Below are positions 16,412-26,995 of a stretch of DNA of 64,000 nucleotides, piece by piece. The stretch covers positions 1 to 64,000 of the forward strand of contig MKYF01000028.1 of the NCBI GenBank assembly GCA_001914195.1. Reading direction: 5' to 3'. The notes under the pieces were generated by a model that was given only the letters and a program-made list of their open reading frames with translations, did no database searches and was not told the origin of the DNA. The position numbers and the translations under genes are program-made. The DNA is from Streptococcus mitis (lineage in GTDB: Bacteria; Bacillota; Bacilli; Lactobacillales; Streptococcaceae). Each line of letters starts with the position of its first letter. The first letter of the stretch is position 1.

Positions 16412-18136
16412 CTAGTCCTCCTTTCCATGTTGGGATGCATTGATTTCACGATAGACTTGACTCGATTTCATCAAGTCCTCGTGCTTGCCGATAGCTAGGA
16501 GCTCCCCTTTTTCCAAGAGGAGAATCTGGTCAGCTATCTGTAAAGTTGAGGTTCGTTGAGATATCAAGATTAAACTTGTATTTGGCAGATTTTCTCGGAT
16601 AGCTTTCAAGAGCCTAGACTCGGTAATGGTGTCGAGGGCCGAGGTCGCATCATCTAGGATAAGGAACGGAGCTTGGCGCAAGACTGCTCGTGCGATAGAC
16701 AGCCTTTGTTTTTGTCCACCTGAGAAATTTCGCCCTCCTGCCTCAACTAGGGCATCTAAGAGTCCTTCCTTTTCACTGACAAAATCCTTAGCTTGCGCAA
16801 TTTCTAAGGCCTGCCAGAGTTCTTGATCAGTTACTTCTTGATCTAAACCTAGAGTCAGGTTGGAACGAATAGTTCCCTTAAAAAGTTCGACTTTTTGGGG
16901 TACATAAGCAATCCAGGACCGCCATTGCTCTAAATTACGAGGACTATATCCATCTCGATAAAGATCTATGCTTCCCTTATCTACTGGATAAAGACCAAGT
17001 AAGACTTGCACCAAGCTTGATTTACCAGAACCCGTTCCCCCAATGATACCAAGGATTTTCCCTTGAGTCATATCAAAGGAAATGTCTCTCAGAGAAGGCT
17101 GGGCCGCATCAGGATAGGTAAAGGTCAGTTCTTGGACTTGTAAAACCTGATTACTGGTAGCTTGCTTTTGTTCTAATTCAGAATGGGTATCTTCTGGAGT
17201 TTCGGCAAATACTTCCTCTATTCGCTTGGCTGAGATATAGGACTGGTTGAGAGAATTTATCAGCATGGCTAGCTTGACCAATTCCACCAAAATCTGTAAG
17301 AGATAGTTGATGAGGGCAATGAGAGCACCTTGACTGAGCAATCCTCCTTGAATTGAAATATAGCCCTGCCAGATGATAACAAGAAGGGTTCCATTAACAA
17401 TGAGATAGGTCAGGGGTGTCAGTAAACTAGACCAGAAACCTGTTTTTTCTTGTAATCTAGCATAGACTTGGTTAAGGGTTTGAAAAATCTGCAATTCTCG
17501 TTTTTCTTGTCCAAAAGCACGAATAACTCGCATCCCTTGTAATTGCTGGCGCGTTTCTTGAACCAATTGGTCCGTTTTCATTCTGAGACTGCTGTAGAGA
17601 GGATTGACCAGTCGAGAGAGGCCTACAATGATAATGGTCAAAATGACAACCATGACTAAAAACCAGAGAGTTAACTCAGCTGAGATTCGATAGGCCATAA
17701 AGATAGCCCCAAAAACGATAATTGGCGCTCGCAAAAAGAGACGCAAGAATTGATTGATACCTGTCTGAAGCTGATAGGTATCCGAAGTCAAGCGAGTGAC
17801 CAAGCTAGAAGTGGTCAGACGGTCTCTACTGTCCTTTGGTAAAGACAGAATATGACGATAAAGATCGTCTGTCAGTCCTTTGGCAAATCCAACCGCTACC
17901 TTGGCTGAGTAAAATTGAGCTACCAAGGCCACTACAACGCCAATCACTGCAAAGATAAGGAGCTGGCCAATCTGCATCCATAGATGACCTTGATTTCTTT
18001 GGAGCAAGGATTGGTCAACAATCCCAGCAATCACCATGGGAACCAAGAGCTCAAAAACAGCTTCTAACAGCTTGAACAAGGGGGCTAAAATGGATTCCTT
18101 GATGTAGGGTTTGAAGTAAGATAATATATGTTTCAT
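16412..18136 (-). CDS. ABC exporter half-transporter, degenerate catalytic site
   Basis: The 574-residue protein has the same permease-ATPase layout as its partner. Its ATPase has Walker A GGTGSGKSS and a canonical signature FSGGQKQRLS, but Walker B ends LDDATSALD with Asp in place of the catalytic Glu. This asymmetry is known for heterodimeric exporters, in which one composite site hydrolyses ATP and the other mainly binds it. It is the first gene of the two-gene operon. Confidence 0.9.
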   Translation of the reverse strand: MKHILSYFKPYIKESILAPLFKLLEAVFELLVPMVIAGIVDQSLLQRNQGHLWMQIGQLLIFAVIGVVVALVAQFYSAKVAVGFAKGLTDDLYRHILSLPKDSRDRLTTSSLVTRLTSDTYQLQTGINQFLRLFLRAPIIVFGAIFMAYRISAELTLWFLVMVVILTIIIVGLSRLVNPLYSSLRMKTDQLVQETRQQLQGMRVIRAFGQEKRELQIFQTLNQVYARLQEKTGFWSSLLTPLTYLIVNGTLLVIIWQGYISIQGGLLSQGALIALINYLLQILVELVKLAMLINSLNQSYISAKRIEEVFAETPEDTHSELEQKQATSNQVLQVQELTFTYPDAAQPSLRDISFDMTQGKILGIIGGTGSGKSSLVQVLLGLYPVDKGSIDLYRDGYSPRNLEQWRSWIAYVPQKVELFKGTIRSNLTLGLDQEVTDQELWQALEIAQAKDFVSEKEGLLDALVEAGGRNFSGGQKQRLSIARAVLRQAPFLILDDATSALDTITESRLLKAIRENLPNTSLILISQRTSTLQIADQILLLEKGELLAIGKHEDLMKSSQVYREINASQHGKED

Positions 18137-18164
18137 AAATCCCTTCTATTCGTATACTAGAAAT

Positions 18165-18186
18165 AAAGAAAGTGGGAAGCGCCCAC
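18165..18186 (-). terminator. Terminator of msrAB
   Basis: GTGGG/CCCAC arms (18186-18182 and 18176-18172) with a five-base loop are followed by TTTCTTTATTT on the minus strand, directly after the msrAB stop. Confidence 0.65.
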
Positions 18187-18196
18187 CATCTCTGTT

Positions 18197-19135
18197 TTAT
18201 TTGTTTAAGTAAGGCAATAAATAGCCATATCCTGCCTCTTCCATCTCATCCTTGGCCACAAAGCGCAGAGAGGCAGAGTTGATACAGTAACGGAGACCAC
18301 CTAACTCCCGAGGCCCATCTGTAAAAACATGACCCAAGTGAGCATTTCCTGACCGTGAACGAACCTCGATTCGCTCCATTCCATGGCTGAGATCCTTGTA
18401 GTAGTGAATCAATTCCTTGGAAATCGGACGGCTAAAACTTGGCCAACCACAACCTGAGGCAAACTTATCCTTGGCAAAAAAGAGTGGCTCACCTGTAGTG
18501 ATGTCTACATAAATTCCCTCTTCAAAGGTTTGGTCATAGGCATTGGTAAATGGAGCCTCTGTCGCAGCTTCTTGGGTGACACGATAGGATTCTTCTGATA
18601 AGCTTTCCTTTAACACCTCTTGACTAGGCTTTTCATAGTTAGAGGCATCAATCAATGGCTTCTCAGCATCGGCCACATCGATATGACAGTAACCTGAAGG
18701 ATTCTTCTTAAGATAGTCTTGGTGGTAATCTTCAGCCAGAATGTAGTGGCGAAGTTTCTCCACCTCTACTGCAATCTTTCGCCCCAGCATACGTTCCTGC
18801 TCCTGCACTACAGTGTAGATAGTTGGCAAGTCTGCATCATCTTGGTAATAAATCCCAGTTCGATATTGGCGACCACGGTCATTCCCTTGTTGATTGATGG
18901 ATAAGGGATCGATAACTCGGAAATAATAGAGCAAAATTTCTCTTAGTGACACTACCTTCTCATCGTAAATCACTTGAACCGTTTCTGCATGGTCTGTTTC
19001 CTTGAGCAACTGGTAATTAGTTGTTTCTACTTGCCCATTAGCGTAGCCAACACTGGTTGCTAGCACTCCAGAAATGCGTGAAAAATATTCCTCTAATCCC
19101 CAAAAACAACCACCTGCTAGATAAATTTCTGCCAT
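18197..19135 (-). CDS. msrAB: Bifunctional methionine sulfoxide reductase MsrA-MsrB
   Basis: The 312-residue fusion repairs oxidised methionine. The MsrA domain (about residues 1-150) has the catalytic GGCFWG for the S-epimer. The MsrB domain (about 170-310) has [17 protein letters not shown] and the catalytic Cys in [11 protein letters not shown] for the R-epimer. No signal peptide or lipobox is seen, so this is the cytoplasmic paralogue. It is monocistronic, with a terminator after it and a BOX element before it. Confidence 0.95.
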   Translation of the reverse strand: MAEIYLAGGCFWGLEEYFSRISGVLATSVGYANGQVETTNYQLLKETDHAETVQVIYDEKVVSLREILLYYFRVIDPLSINQQGNDRGRQYRTGIYYQDDADLPTIYTVVQEQERMLGRKIAVEVEKLRHYILAEDYHQDYLKKNPSGYCHIDVADAEKPLIDASNYEKPSQEVLKESLSEESYRVTQEAATEAPFTNAYDQTFEEGIYVDITTGEPLFFAKDKFASGCGWPSFSRPISKELIHYYKDLSHGMERIEVRSRSGNAHLGHVFTDGPRELGGLRYCINSASLRFVAKDEMEEAGYGYLLPYLNK

Positions 19136-19167
19136 CTTTATTTCTCCTTTATCAAGTTTTTAACTAA

Positions 19168-19324
19168 TACTCTTCGAAAATCTCTTCAAACCACGCCAGC
19201 TTACATCTGCAACCTCAAAACAGTATTTTGAGCTAACTTCGTCAGTTCTATCCACAACCTCTAAACACTGTTTTGAGCAGCCTGCGGCTAGCTTCCTAGT
19301 TTGCTCTTTGATTTTCATTGAGTA
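19168..19324. repeat. BOX element, rearranged
   Basis: The 157-bp repeat has both BOX ends (TACTCTTCGAAAATC and the complement of TACTCAATGAAAATC). It contains two boxB-like CAAAACAGT/ACTGTTTTGAG blocks, but the boxA part is shortened after CCACGCCAGC. It lies between thrB and msrAB, upstream of msrAB. Confidence 0.85.
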
Positions 19325-19337
19325 TAAACTTCTTTTC

Positions 19338-19384
19338 AAAAAAAGGATAGGAAGCCCTCTGGTCGAGAGTTTCCCCATCCTATC
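19338..19384 (-). terminator. Terminator of hom-thrB
   Basis: GATAGG/CCTATC outer arms and an inner CTCT/AGAG helix are followed by seven T on the minus strand, ten bases after thrB. Confidence 0.75.
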
Positions 19385-19393
19385 TTCTATTCT

Positions 19394-20263
19394 TTATTTT
19401 GCTTCGACACGGACACCTTGGGTATCAACTTTCAAGTCATGAAGTTTTCCTTTGAAAGGTTGCTTTTCCAATTCTGCCTTAATCGTTGGCATCTTTTCAT
19501 GAGAAGCCAAGACCATAACTGTCGGCCCAGCACCAGAGAGATAGGTTGCATAGGCACCATTCTCTTTGGCTACTTGCTTAATGGTTGCAAATTCTCTCAC
19601 CAAGTCCTGACGATAGCGCTCGTGGAAGAGGTCCCCCTCGATTGCTTGACCAGCTGTCACCATATCTCCTGCTAACAAGGCTGCAACCGCCACATTGGCG
19701 ATAGAACTAGCCGCAACAGCTTCCTTGTAGGACAATTTTTTAGGCAAGACACCACGGCTGTCTCGAGTACGCAATTCATAGTTTGGAATGTAGGCTAGGA
19801 AATCACACTCTGGGAAGTCTGCTACGATAGCAGAAACTTGTCCATCAACAGAGCTTGCAATAACAAGATTACCATATATAGCTGGAGCCACATTATCAGG
19901 GTGTCCTTCAATCTTGGTTGCCAACTGCAATTTTTCATTATCTGACAAGTTGAGCTTACCCAGTTGGTTGGCGAGTTCAATCCCAGCAACGATAACCGAG
20001 CTGGAAGAACCCAAACCACGCGCCAAGGGAACATCACTGGTCATTTTCAAACGTCTTGGTTGCAAGTCCGGTACAATTTGCAAAGCAATTTTGAGCAAGA
20101 GATTACGCTCGTCATGTGGTATCCATTTGCCAATCTGGTGTTCAATCAACCACTCATCTCGTTCTTCACAGACCTCTATTTGAAGATACTTGGTTACAGC
20201 TACACCGACCGAGTCAAAGCCTGGCCCGATATTGGCACTGGTTGCAGGTACAATAATCTTCAT
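19394..20263 (-). CDS. thrB: Homoserine kinase
   Basis: The 289-residue GHMP kinase phosphorylates L-homoserine for threonine synthesis. The GHMP motif [16 protein letters not shown] lies near residue 80, and the C-terminal [12 protein letters not shown] glycine-rich loop is present. It starts one base after the hom stop and ends at a terminator, so hom-thrB form a two-gene operon. Length is normal for the family. Confidence 0.96.
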   Translation of the reverse strand: MKIIVPATSANIGPGFDSVGVAVTKYLQIEVCEERDEWLIEHQIGKWIPHDERNLLLKIALQIVPDLQPRRLKMTSDVPLARGLGSSSSVIVAGIELANQLGKLNLSDNEKLQLATKIEGHPDNVAPAIYGNLVIASSVDGQVSAIVADFPECDFLAYIPNYELRTRDSRGVLPKKLSYKEAVAASSIANVAVAALLAGDMVTAGQAIEGDLFHERYRQDLVREFATIKQVAKENGAYATYLSGAGPTVMVLASHEKMPTIKAELEKQPFKGKLHDLKVDTQGVRVEAK

Positions 20264-20264
20264 C

Positions 20265-21551
20265 TTATTCTCCTAGCACCTTGAAGGTATTCAAGAGGTC
20301 GAATTCTGAAACCTTCTTCAATTCAGCTGAGACATTTTCAAGCTGGGCTTTATTAATCTTGTGTGTGATGATAACAACACGCGCCTTGTCACCCTCTTTG
20401 CCATCTTGAAGGATTTGCTTGAAGGAAATATCTTGAGCGTTGAAGATTTCAGCCAATTTCAAGACCTGACCTTTTGAGTCTGGAGCCAAGATTGAGAAGT
20501 AGTAGTTTGCTTTAACATCCTCTGGATTTGCCAAGACCAAGTCACGGCTATATTCGTTGAAGTCTTTGCCAATGGTACCATCATTCAAGCGACGAACGAT
20601 ACGGACAATATCTGCTACAACACTTGTTGCAGTTGGTTTTTGACCAGCACCTGGTCCGTAATACATAGACTCACCAATACCGATAGATTCTACAAAGACA
20701 GCGTTCATTACGCCATTCACACTAGCAAGTGGGTGCTCTTTAGGTAGGAAGGTTGGAGTCACTTCTGCAGCAATTCCTGAAGGAGTTTCCTCGATAGAGC
20801 CAACCAATTTCACTACATAGCCAAGTTCTTGGGCTACGGCTACGTCTTCTGGTGTGATGTTGCGGATTCCCTTGTGGGCTACATCGTCAAATGCAACCTT
20901 CATACCAAAAGCAAATTGGCTCAAAATAACCATCTTGTAGGCTGCATCAATCCCATCCACATCATTTGTCGGATCGCTTTCTGCAAATCCTAGACGTTGT
21001 GCTTCCGCAAGAGCATCGTCGTAAGACCATCCTTCTTCCACCATCTTGGTCATCATGAAGTTGGAAGTTCCATTAACCACTCCAAGCACGCGCGTAATTT
21101 TATCAGAAGCCAAGGAATTTGCCAAGGTACGAAGAATTGGAATCCCACCAGCTACTGCTGCTTCGTAGTAAAGTGCTACATTATGCTCTTTAGCGATTTC
21201 TAACAATTCTGCACCATGGACAGCCAAAAGGTCCTTGTTAGCAGTCACAACGTGTTTCCCAGCTTCCAAGGCACGAGTGATAAAGGTTTTAGCTGGTTCG
21301 ATACGCCCCATCAATTCCACTACGATCGTAATGTCTTGATCTGACAAAATGTCATCCACATTGGTTACAAAGTTAAAGTCATTCCCTGCTGCAAGCAAGC
21401 GATTCTTTTCATCTTCATCCTTGACCAATACCTTGGCAACTTCAATCTCTGAATGTGCTGATTGATTGATTTTTTCTCCATTTTCCTTTAGGAGGAAAGG
21501 CACACCACTTGCAACGGTACCAAATCCTAGTAAAGCAATTTTAACTGTCAT
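20265..21551 (-). CDS. hom: Homoserine dehydrogenase
   Basis: The 428-residue enzyme reduces aspartate semialdehyde to homoserine with NAD(P)H. It shows the N-terminal nucleotide loop GFGTVASG, the catalytic region ([38 protein letters not shown]) and a C-terminal ACT domain for threonine feedback. The start at 21551 has GAGGAG seven bases upstream. An extended -10 (TGTTATAAT, 21590-21585) lies just before it. Confidence 0.96.
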   Translation of the reverse strand: MTVKIALLGFGTVASGVPFLLKENGEKINQSAHSEIEVAKVLVKDEDEKNRLLAAGNDFNFVTNVDDILSDQDITIVVELMGRIEPAKTFITRALEAGKHVVTANKDLLAVHGAELLEIAKEHNVALYYEAAVAGGIPILRTLANSLASDKITRVLGVVNGTSNFMMTKMVEEGWSYDDALAEAQRLGFAESDPTNDVDGIDAAYKMVILSQFAFGMKVAFDDVAHKGIRNITPEDVAVAQELGYVVKLVGSIEETPSGIAAEVTPTFLPKEHPLASVNGVMNAVFVESIGIGESMYYGPGAGQKPTATSVVADIVRIVRRLNDGTIGKDFNEYSRDLVLANPEDVKANYYFSILAPDSKGQVLKLAEIFNAQDISFKQILQDGKEGDKARVVIITHKINKAQLENVSAELKKVSEFDLLNTFKVLGE

Positions 21552-21635
21552 GTTTGTCTCCTCGAAATTTTCTAATATAGCCATTATAACAGAATTTTAT
21601 GAAAATTCCTATTATAGTAAATCACTATTTCAATC

Positions 21636-21665
21636 TAGAAAAGAAAAAACGAATCAAACGATTCG
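21636..21665 (-). terminator. Terminator of mecA
   Basis: CGAATC/GATTCG with an AAAC-type loop is followed by TTTTTTCTTTT on the minus strand, downstream of mecA. Confidence 0.8.
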
Positions 21666-21702
21666 CTCTTCTTAAAATCTAGAAAAAGCTTTCCAGAAAT
21701 GA

Positions 21703-22440
21703 TTATCCAATCTTTTGCAGATTAAGTACTGCATCGTGATTCATCAAGACTTGGCCATACTCCTGCAAGACTGAGCGACTGATGTCACTATCGTCCGCAA
21801 ACTCGCGCATACGGGCCAAAAGCCAAGCTGGATATGGACTTGGATGATTTTCAATATCCACTAAAATGGTCAAATAATAGCGCTCATTCATCTTGTAGAG
21901 TTCAGAAGTTTCCATCTCAAAAGTCACTGTCTTGGCAAAAGCTACCAAGTCAGCCAACTTAGCAAAAGAAAGGATGTAGTAGATGTAAGGTTCTTTCTTG
22001 CTCTCAGCTTCTTGTTCAGCCTGTTCCTGCTCTTCTTCCTTGGCTTCGACTTGCTCAAGAGATTGAATCGCTTCGATATCATCCTTAGTTTTATCCGCGA
22101 TGCTTTTTTCCAAGGTTTTGATAAATTCATCTGGCGACATTTGAGCCAATTCTTCCATGTCTGGCAAATCCGATAAGTCTTCAAAATCTAGATTTTGGTC
22201 AATCTTTGATTTGGTTACAAAAACATCAACCTTATCAGGTTTTGGAGTCACACGGAAGCTCAACATACCTGTATCCAAAAAACTCTCAGGCATCTCTAAC
22301 TCATCTAAGATAGCATAAAAGAACTCTTCTGTTTTTTCTTGAGGAACGAGAAAGTCAGCAATCTCCATGCCACGATCCATCAAATCCTCTAAAGACATCG
22401 TGATTTTCAAAGTTGTATCACTAATTTGTTTCATTTTCAT
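21703..22440 (-). CDS. mecA: Adaptor protein MecA
   Basis: The 245-residue adaptor delivers substrates such as ComX/ComW-type competence factors to ClpC/ClpP. It has the N-terminal substrate-binding domain (MKMKQISDTTLKITMSLEDLMDRGMEIADFL), an acidic Glu/Gln-rich linker (about residues 105-155), and the C-terminal Clp-binding domain (YYILSFAKLADLVAFAKTV...). The start at 22440 gives the usual length and has GAGG upstream. It has its own promoter and terminator and is divergent from the flippase relic. Confidence 0.95.
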   Translation of the reverse strand: MKMKQISDTTLKITMSLEDLMDRGMEIADFLVPQEKTEEFFYAILDELEMPESFLDTGMLSFRVTPKPDKVDVFVTKSKIDQNLDFEDLSDLPDMEELAQMSPDEFIKTLEKSIADKTKDDIEAIQSLEQVEAKEEEQEQAEQEAESKKEPYIYYILSFAKLADLVAFAKTVTFEMETSELYKMNERYYLTILVDIENHPSPYPAWLLARMREFADDSDISRSVLQEYGQVLMNHDAVLNLQKIG

Positions 22441-22471
22441 TGCTAGTAACCTCATACTTTCAGTTCTATCT

Positions 22472-22500
22472 ATTATACTAGATTTTTACGATTTTATCAA
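22472..22500 (-). promoter_or_regulatory. mecA promoter
   Basis: TTGATA (22500-22495) and TATAAT (22477-22472) on the minus strand are 17 bases apart. Confidence 0.85.
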
Positions 22501-22514
22501 AAGAATGGAGCGAG

Positions 22515-22527
22515 AATGTGATATAAT
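22515..22527 (+). promoter_or_regulatory. Extended -10 promoter of the flippase relic
   Basis: TGTGATATAAT ending at 22527 gives an extended -10 with no good -35. It overlaps the mecA upstream region, so the two promoters are divergent and close. Confidence 0.6.
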
Positions 22528-22564
22528 ACTAGAGACCATTTTACAATACAAGAAAGAAAGTACA

Positions 22565-24047
22565 ATGAAAAATATAAAAGTTAATGCACTGGCTAGCTTA
22601 CTAGTCAATGTTCTCAATATCGTTTTTCCTCTGATAACCAATCCTTATCTGACGCGGATTCTCAGCAAATCCAACTACGGTTATTTCAATACCGCCAATA
22701 CCTGGGCTAGCTTTGTCATTCCACTAGCAGCCTTTGGAATATACAACTACGGGATTCGTGCTATCAGTAAGGTCAAGGATGATAAAAATAAAATCAACTA
22801 TGTTTTCTCTAAGTTATTCTATATCTCCATTATCACATCTGTTCTAACAACAAGTATCTATTTCCTAGTTATTTATCTGGATAATAGTATTGAAAATTTG
22901 AAAGAACTCTACTATCTACTTGGTGTCCAGGCTCTCTTCCAATTCCTTTATATCGAGTGGATGAATGAAGCTTATGAAAATTATGCATTCATCTTATATA
23001 AAACATTGGTTATTCGTATTGCCATGTTGGTCGCTATCTTCACCTTTGTAAAAACTCCAAATGATATCGTACCTTATGCAATCATCATGAGTGCAACGAC
23101 AATTCTCAACTATCTACTCAGTTTTCTCTGGATCAAGAGAGAAGTTTCCTTTGTTAAGATTGGTCTTGTCGAATTAGTCAAAGCATCTAAACCACTCTTG
23201 ACCATGTTGCTTCTAGCTAATGCCAATATGCTATACACCTTACTTGATAGAATGTTTATTACCAAAGGACCTGATGAAAACTACATTTCTTATTACACCA
23301 TTGCTTCTAGCATCGTTATGTTGATTGCCAGTGTCCTGAGCGGAGCTATCAACGTTAGTATTCCACGTCTCGGCTACTATCTCGGTAAGAAAGACTACGA
23401 ATCTTATAAAAATCTTCTAAACCAAGGAGCCGCCCTCTTTTATTTCCTTATCATTCCAACCAGTATTGGGATTATGGTATTAGGAAACTATGTTGCAGTC
23501 ATCTACTCTTCTGAAAAATACCTTGAAGCTGGTATTGTGAACTAGTGTCTTCGCTTTTCGGACTATCATTTGGGCCATTGAGTTAATCCTTGGTAAACAA
23601 ATTATCTTCATCAACGACCACAAAAATCGTTTAACAGCCTTTTACTTTATTGGTGGCGGTGCCAATATCCTACTCAACAGTCTCTTGTATTTCAATAATA
23701 TTTTTGCACCAGAGTATTACATTGCTACTACTATTATTGCAGAAACCGTAGTTGTTCTACTAGAAATTTACTTTATCAAGAAACATCATCTACTTGACTT
23801 AAAAGAAATCTTTACTACTTTAACACGCTATGCTATTGTATCGCTCGGATTCATTCCCATCTATTTCACATTTAAATTCCTTTTCCAAATCAACTCTTAT
23901 ACAGTCAACCTCAATATGATCCTCATGGTTCTCTCGACTATTGCAACTTGTGGAATCTACTATCTCTTGATACTTTTTAACACAAAAGATAAAACATTCC
24001 ACTATGCACTCAATCTTGTACTTACTAATATAAAAAGGTCTCTATAA
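22565..24047 (+). pseudogene. TacF-like polysaccharide/teichoic acid flippase, frameshifted
   Basis: An intact gene would encode a roughly 490-residue MATE/Wzx-like flippase that moves lipid-linked repeat units across the membrane. From the ATG at 22565 the frame is open to a stop at 23543-23545. One extra A at 23540-23541 (GTGAACTAG for GTGACTAG) causes this. Removing it restores ...GIVTSVFAFRTIIWAIELILG... and runs on to 24047 (the C-terminal part alone is open from 23685). The protein is clearly paralogous to the intact flippase at 34,469-35,956. IS1167 lies six bases after the stop. Confidence 0.88.
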
Positions 24048-24161
24048 TATTCGTAGTGGGTAAATCCCCTATAGATATTATGGAGCCTATTTTGTTATAG
24101 AAAAAAAGTCCCATATGACCTATAATGAAAAGCGACAAAACAACTCATTAGAAAGATTCAT

Positions 24162-25255
24162 ATGGAACAATTATATTTTATCACAAAACTACTCGATATC
24201 AAAGACTCAAATATCAAAATTGTAGATATCATCAATATGGATACACATAAGGAAATCATCGCTAAACTGAATTACAATGCCCCATCTTGCCCTGAGTGCG
24301 AAAGCTAAAAGATTGCTCAAAAGTTGATTGAAAAGACTTCTATGACCGATATTTCACGCCAGCTTTCCATTTCAACTTCAACTGTCATTCGAAAGCTCAG
24401 TGACTTCCATTTTAAACATGATTTTTCTCAACTTCCCGAGATTATGTCTTGGGATGAGTATGCCTTCACTAAGGGAAAAATGAGCTTTATTGCGCAAGAT
24501 TCTGATAACCTCAATATCATCACTGTCCTTGAATGCAGAACACAGGCTATCATCCGAAATCACTTTCTGCGCTACGATAGAGCTGTTCGTTGTCAGGTGA
24601 AAATCATTACTATGGATATGTTTAGTCCCTACTATAACTTGGCTAAACAGCTGCTTCGCTTTAGAATTTCTAGACTCAGGCTAAAACAGTCCACTGGACT
24701 GTTTTACTCCAACATCTCAGCCGTACTATGAGTCGTTTGCGTGTTCAAATCATGAATCAGTTCGATAGAAAATCCCATAAATACAAGGCCATCAAGCGCT
24801 ACTGGAAGCTCATCCAACAGGATCGTCGTAAACTAAGCCATAAACAATTTTATCACCCTACTTTTCGTATGCACTTGACGAATAAAGAAATTCTAGATAA
24901 GCTTTTGAGCCATTCAGAATACTTGAGACACCACTCCAATGTCTATCAGCTCTTACTCTTCCACTTTCAGAACAAGGAGCCAGACAAATTTTTCGGACTT
25001 ATCGAGGACAATCTAAAGCAGCTTCACCCTATTTTTCAGACTATCTTTAAAACCTTTCTTAAGGACAAAGAGAAAATAGTCAACGCTCTTCAACTACCTT
25101 ATTCTAACGCCAAATTAGAAGCAACCAATAATCTCATCAAACTTATCAAGCGAAATGCCTTTGGTTTTCGGAACTTTGAAAACTTCAAAAAACGGATTTT
25201 TATCTCTATGAACATCAAAAATGAAAGGACGAAATGTGTCCTTTCTAGATCTTAG
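24162..25255 (+). pseudogene. IS1167 transposase remnant, copy 1
   Basis: The frame begins MEQLYFITKLLDIKD at 24162 and stops at about 24308, after CPEC. A deletion of about 65 codons removes the rest of the zinc-finger region, and similarity resumes at QKLIEKTSMTDI (about 24315). The DDE region SWDEYAFTKG is present (about 24450). Around 24645-24712 about 60 bases matching the normal transposase are replaced by unrelated DNA with a perfect hairpin. The C-terminal half (24728-25255) is intact up to ERTKCVLSRS. Confidence 0.87.
24683..24705. repeat. Perfect hairpin patch inside the IS1167 transposase
   Basis: AAAACAGTCC-ACT-GGACTGTTTT has ten-base perfect arms. It sits in a stretch that replaces normal transposase sequence, so it arrived by insertion or gene conversion. 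Its T-rich 3' side would also act as a weak terminator. Confidence 0.6.
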
Positions 25256-25287
25256 CTTTTCTTCTACCCACTACAGTTGTAAAACTA

Positions 25288-25326
25288 AAAGGACTTAGTC
25301 CTGTGCAATACAGAACTAAATCCTTT
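25288..25326. terminator. Terminator after the NCS1 permease
   Basis: AAAGGA/TCCTTT outer arms with inner TTAGT/ACTAA and CTGT/ACAG helices form a long hairpin. T-rich tails lie on both sides, so it can stop transcription from the permease (minus) and from the IS (plus). Confidence 0.65.
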
Positions 25327-25379
25327 CAATAATTATTTTTCCAACTTTTTGGGGTAGTACACAACGTTCTCTCTTAAAC

Positions 25380-26807
25380 TTAAATCGTAACAGAATCTTT
25401 ATCCTTGAGCATATAGCGTTTTAAACGAGTTAAGCTAGCTAACCAGTACAATAGACCTCCAAAAATTGCAGTGAAGCCACTACCAGTTGTGAGCAGGAAC
25501 ATAGGACTCTGGATGTGCTTTGTTATAGGGTTGTAAACAAATAGTACTGCAACTAACAAAGAAATGATTACACAAGATAATCCTACCATATTAAAGCCAT
25601 TTGTAAACTCATAGGCGTCATGTCCTTCAACGAAATAGGCTGAACGCAAATCGAGTTTTCGTTTTCTTAAGATAAAGTAGTCGACAACGATCATACCAAT
25701 AATGGGGCCTTGAATATAGGCAGCCAGCGAGATGAAGGAACCGAAGTATTCATCCACTCCTCCCCAGATGGTGAGTAGGCTCACGTAAACCATGGCAATC
25801 CAAACCATTAGTTTATAGCTTACTTTGGGCATCCCGCTTTTTACAATCATACAGTTCACATAAGATCCTGTACCTTGGGTTCCAATATTGGCAAAGGCTA
25901 CTAGTAGTAAACTTAAAAGGGCAAAGGCTGGGGTACTTAGAGTTGATAGCATGGTTGTTGGATCACTTTCATAAACACCTGTTTTGACAAACATGGCTAG
26001 AGCCATGACTCCACCTGTCGCAGCAAAGAATGGCGCAACAACCCCATATGACAAGGCTGTAGCCCAATAGCCACTGCGTTCTGATTTTGCCAAACGTGGT
26101 AAAACCAATGCCTGTGTAGACCAAGAAAAGGCTACGGCCACATTTCCTTCCCCTGACATCATAAAACGTTCAATCGGTGTCAAATTTTCTTGGATGGCAG
26201 GTTGGACATTCATAATATCCCTAATCGGAACCGCAACAAAACAGATTCCAACGATAATTAGCCCAACAAATAACAAGGCAACCACCAGAAAGCGATTAGT
26301 ACCTTTAATCACCTCTGGGCCCCCAAGAGCAATCAGCGTTCCAAGGAAAACACAGAGGGTACCTAGAATCGGTGCCCATACTCCCTTGTCTAAACCAAGC
26401 CCAAAATTATTTGCTAAATGAATCATGGAGCTGGCAAAAAGATTGGCGGTAACGGCGTACCAACCAAAATTTGCCAGACTAATCACGGTTGATAAAACGG
26501 CCACCCCTTTTTTACCTAGAACGGCTCTCAACCAAATCCATAAATCAATTCCATATTTAACTGCAAACAAGATTGGGAGACATTCAATAAAGACCCAGAT
26601 AATGTTAAAACTAAAAATATTAATCAACATTTGATTAAAGGTCAAATATTGAGCCACATAGGCTCCTTGGGTATAACACCAGGTTGCGATGGCAAAACCA
26701 CTTGTCGATAGGAAGAGATCCCAGAAAGAATACTGACGATCCTTGTTGGTCATGGGAACAATACCCGTTATCGTCTCCTGTTGAATGAAGTCATTCATCT
26801 TGGACAT
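25380..26807 (-). CDS. NCS1-family (cytosine/purine/thiamine/allantoin-type) permease
   Basis: The 475-residue protein has about 12 membrane segments and the NCS1 pattern (STSGFAIATWCYTQGAYVAQYLTF near the N-terminus, later GTQGTGSYVNCMIV and YIQGPIIGMIVVDYFILRKRKLDL). Such permeases import nucleobases and related amines by Na+ or H+ symport. It is the last gene of an operon with an HTH-LicC-LicA fusion and a one-helix protein. I infer an amino-alcohol such as choline as a possible substrate, since licB is absent from this cluster. The family is clear but the substrate is not. Confidence 0.82.
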   Translation of the reverse strand: MSKMNDFIQQETITGIVPMTNKDRQYSFWDLFLSTSGFAIATWCYTQGAYVAQYLTFNQMLINIFSFNIIWVFIECLPILFAVKYGIDLWIWLRAVLGKKGVAVLSTVISLANFGWYAVTANLFASSMIHLANNFGLGLDKGVWAPILGTLCVFLGTLIALGGPEVIKGTNRFLVVALLFVGLIIVGICFVAVPIRDIMNVQPAIQENLTPIERFMMSGEGNVAVAFSWSTQALVLPRLAKSERSGYWATALSYGVVAPFFAATGGVMALAMFVKTGVYESDPTTMLSTLSTPAFALLSLLLVAFANIGTQGTGSYVNCMIVKSGMPKVSYKLMVWIAMVYVSLLTIWGGVDEYFGSFISLAAYIQGPIIGMIVVDYFILRKRKLDLRSAYFVEGHDAYEFTNGFNMVGLSCVIISLLVAVLFVYNPITKHIQSPMFLLTTGSGFTAIFGGLLYWLASLTRLKRYMLKDKDSVTI

Positions 26808-26808
26808 T

Positions 26809-26994
26809 TTATTGAATACCTCCTGTCATGGCTAGGATAATCAGAATAAGGTTAATTAGAACTAAGACGATGACTATAGTAAAATCACTTTTTAGAAATG
26901 GCTGGGCAAACACATAGTTTGGTGATTCCATTTCTTCTAGCCTTCTTTTCGTTTCATTTGCTATTAATTCTTCAATTTCTGATGTCGGTTTCAT
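26809..26994 (-). CDS. 61-residue one-helix membrane protein
   Basis: The protein has a charged N-terminal helix (residues 1-25, Glu/Arg-rich) and one C-terminal membrane helix (about 37-57). It lies one base before the permease gene and one base after the licCA-type gene, with GAGG nine bases before the ATG. Size and position suggest a small accessory subunit of the permease, similar in concept to other transporter microsubunits. No family is recognised. Confidence 0.72.
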   Translation of the reverse strand: MKPTSEIEELIANETKRRLEEMESPNYVFAQPFLKSDFTIVIVLVLINLILIILAMTGGIQ

Positions 26995-26995
26995 C

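Larger units (their letters stand above)
24053..25274 (+). mobile_element. Decayed IS1167-type element (ISL3 family), copy 1
   Basis: Inverted ends GTAGTGGGTA (24053) and TACCCACTAC (to 25274) bound about 1.2 kb, shorter than the 1.4 kb of IS1167. The transposase is broken in at least three places, so the element cannot move. A hairpin pair GAAAGGAC/GTCCTTTC near its right end (about 25221-25243) is a built-in terminator. Confidence 0.85.

Noticed and set aside
19160..19378. 72-codon minus-strand frame
   Set aside because: It lies in the BOX element and the hom-thrB terminator. BOX repeats often give such spurious frames.
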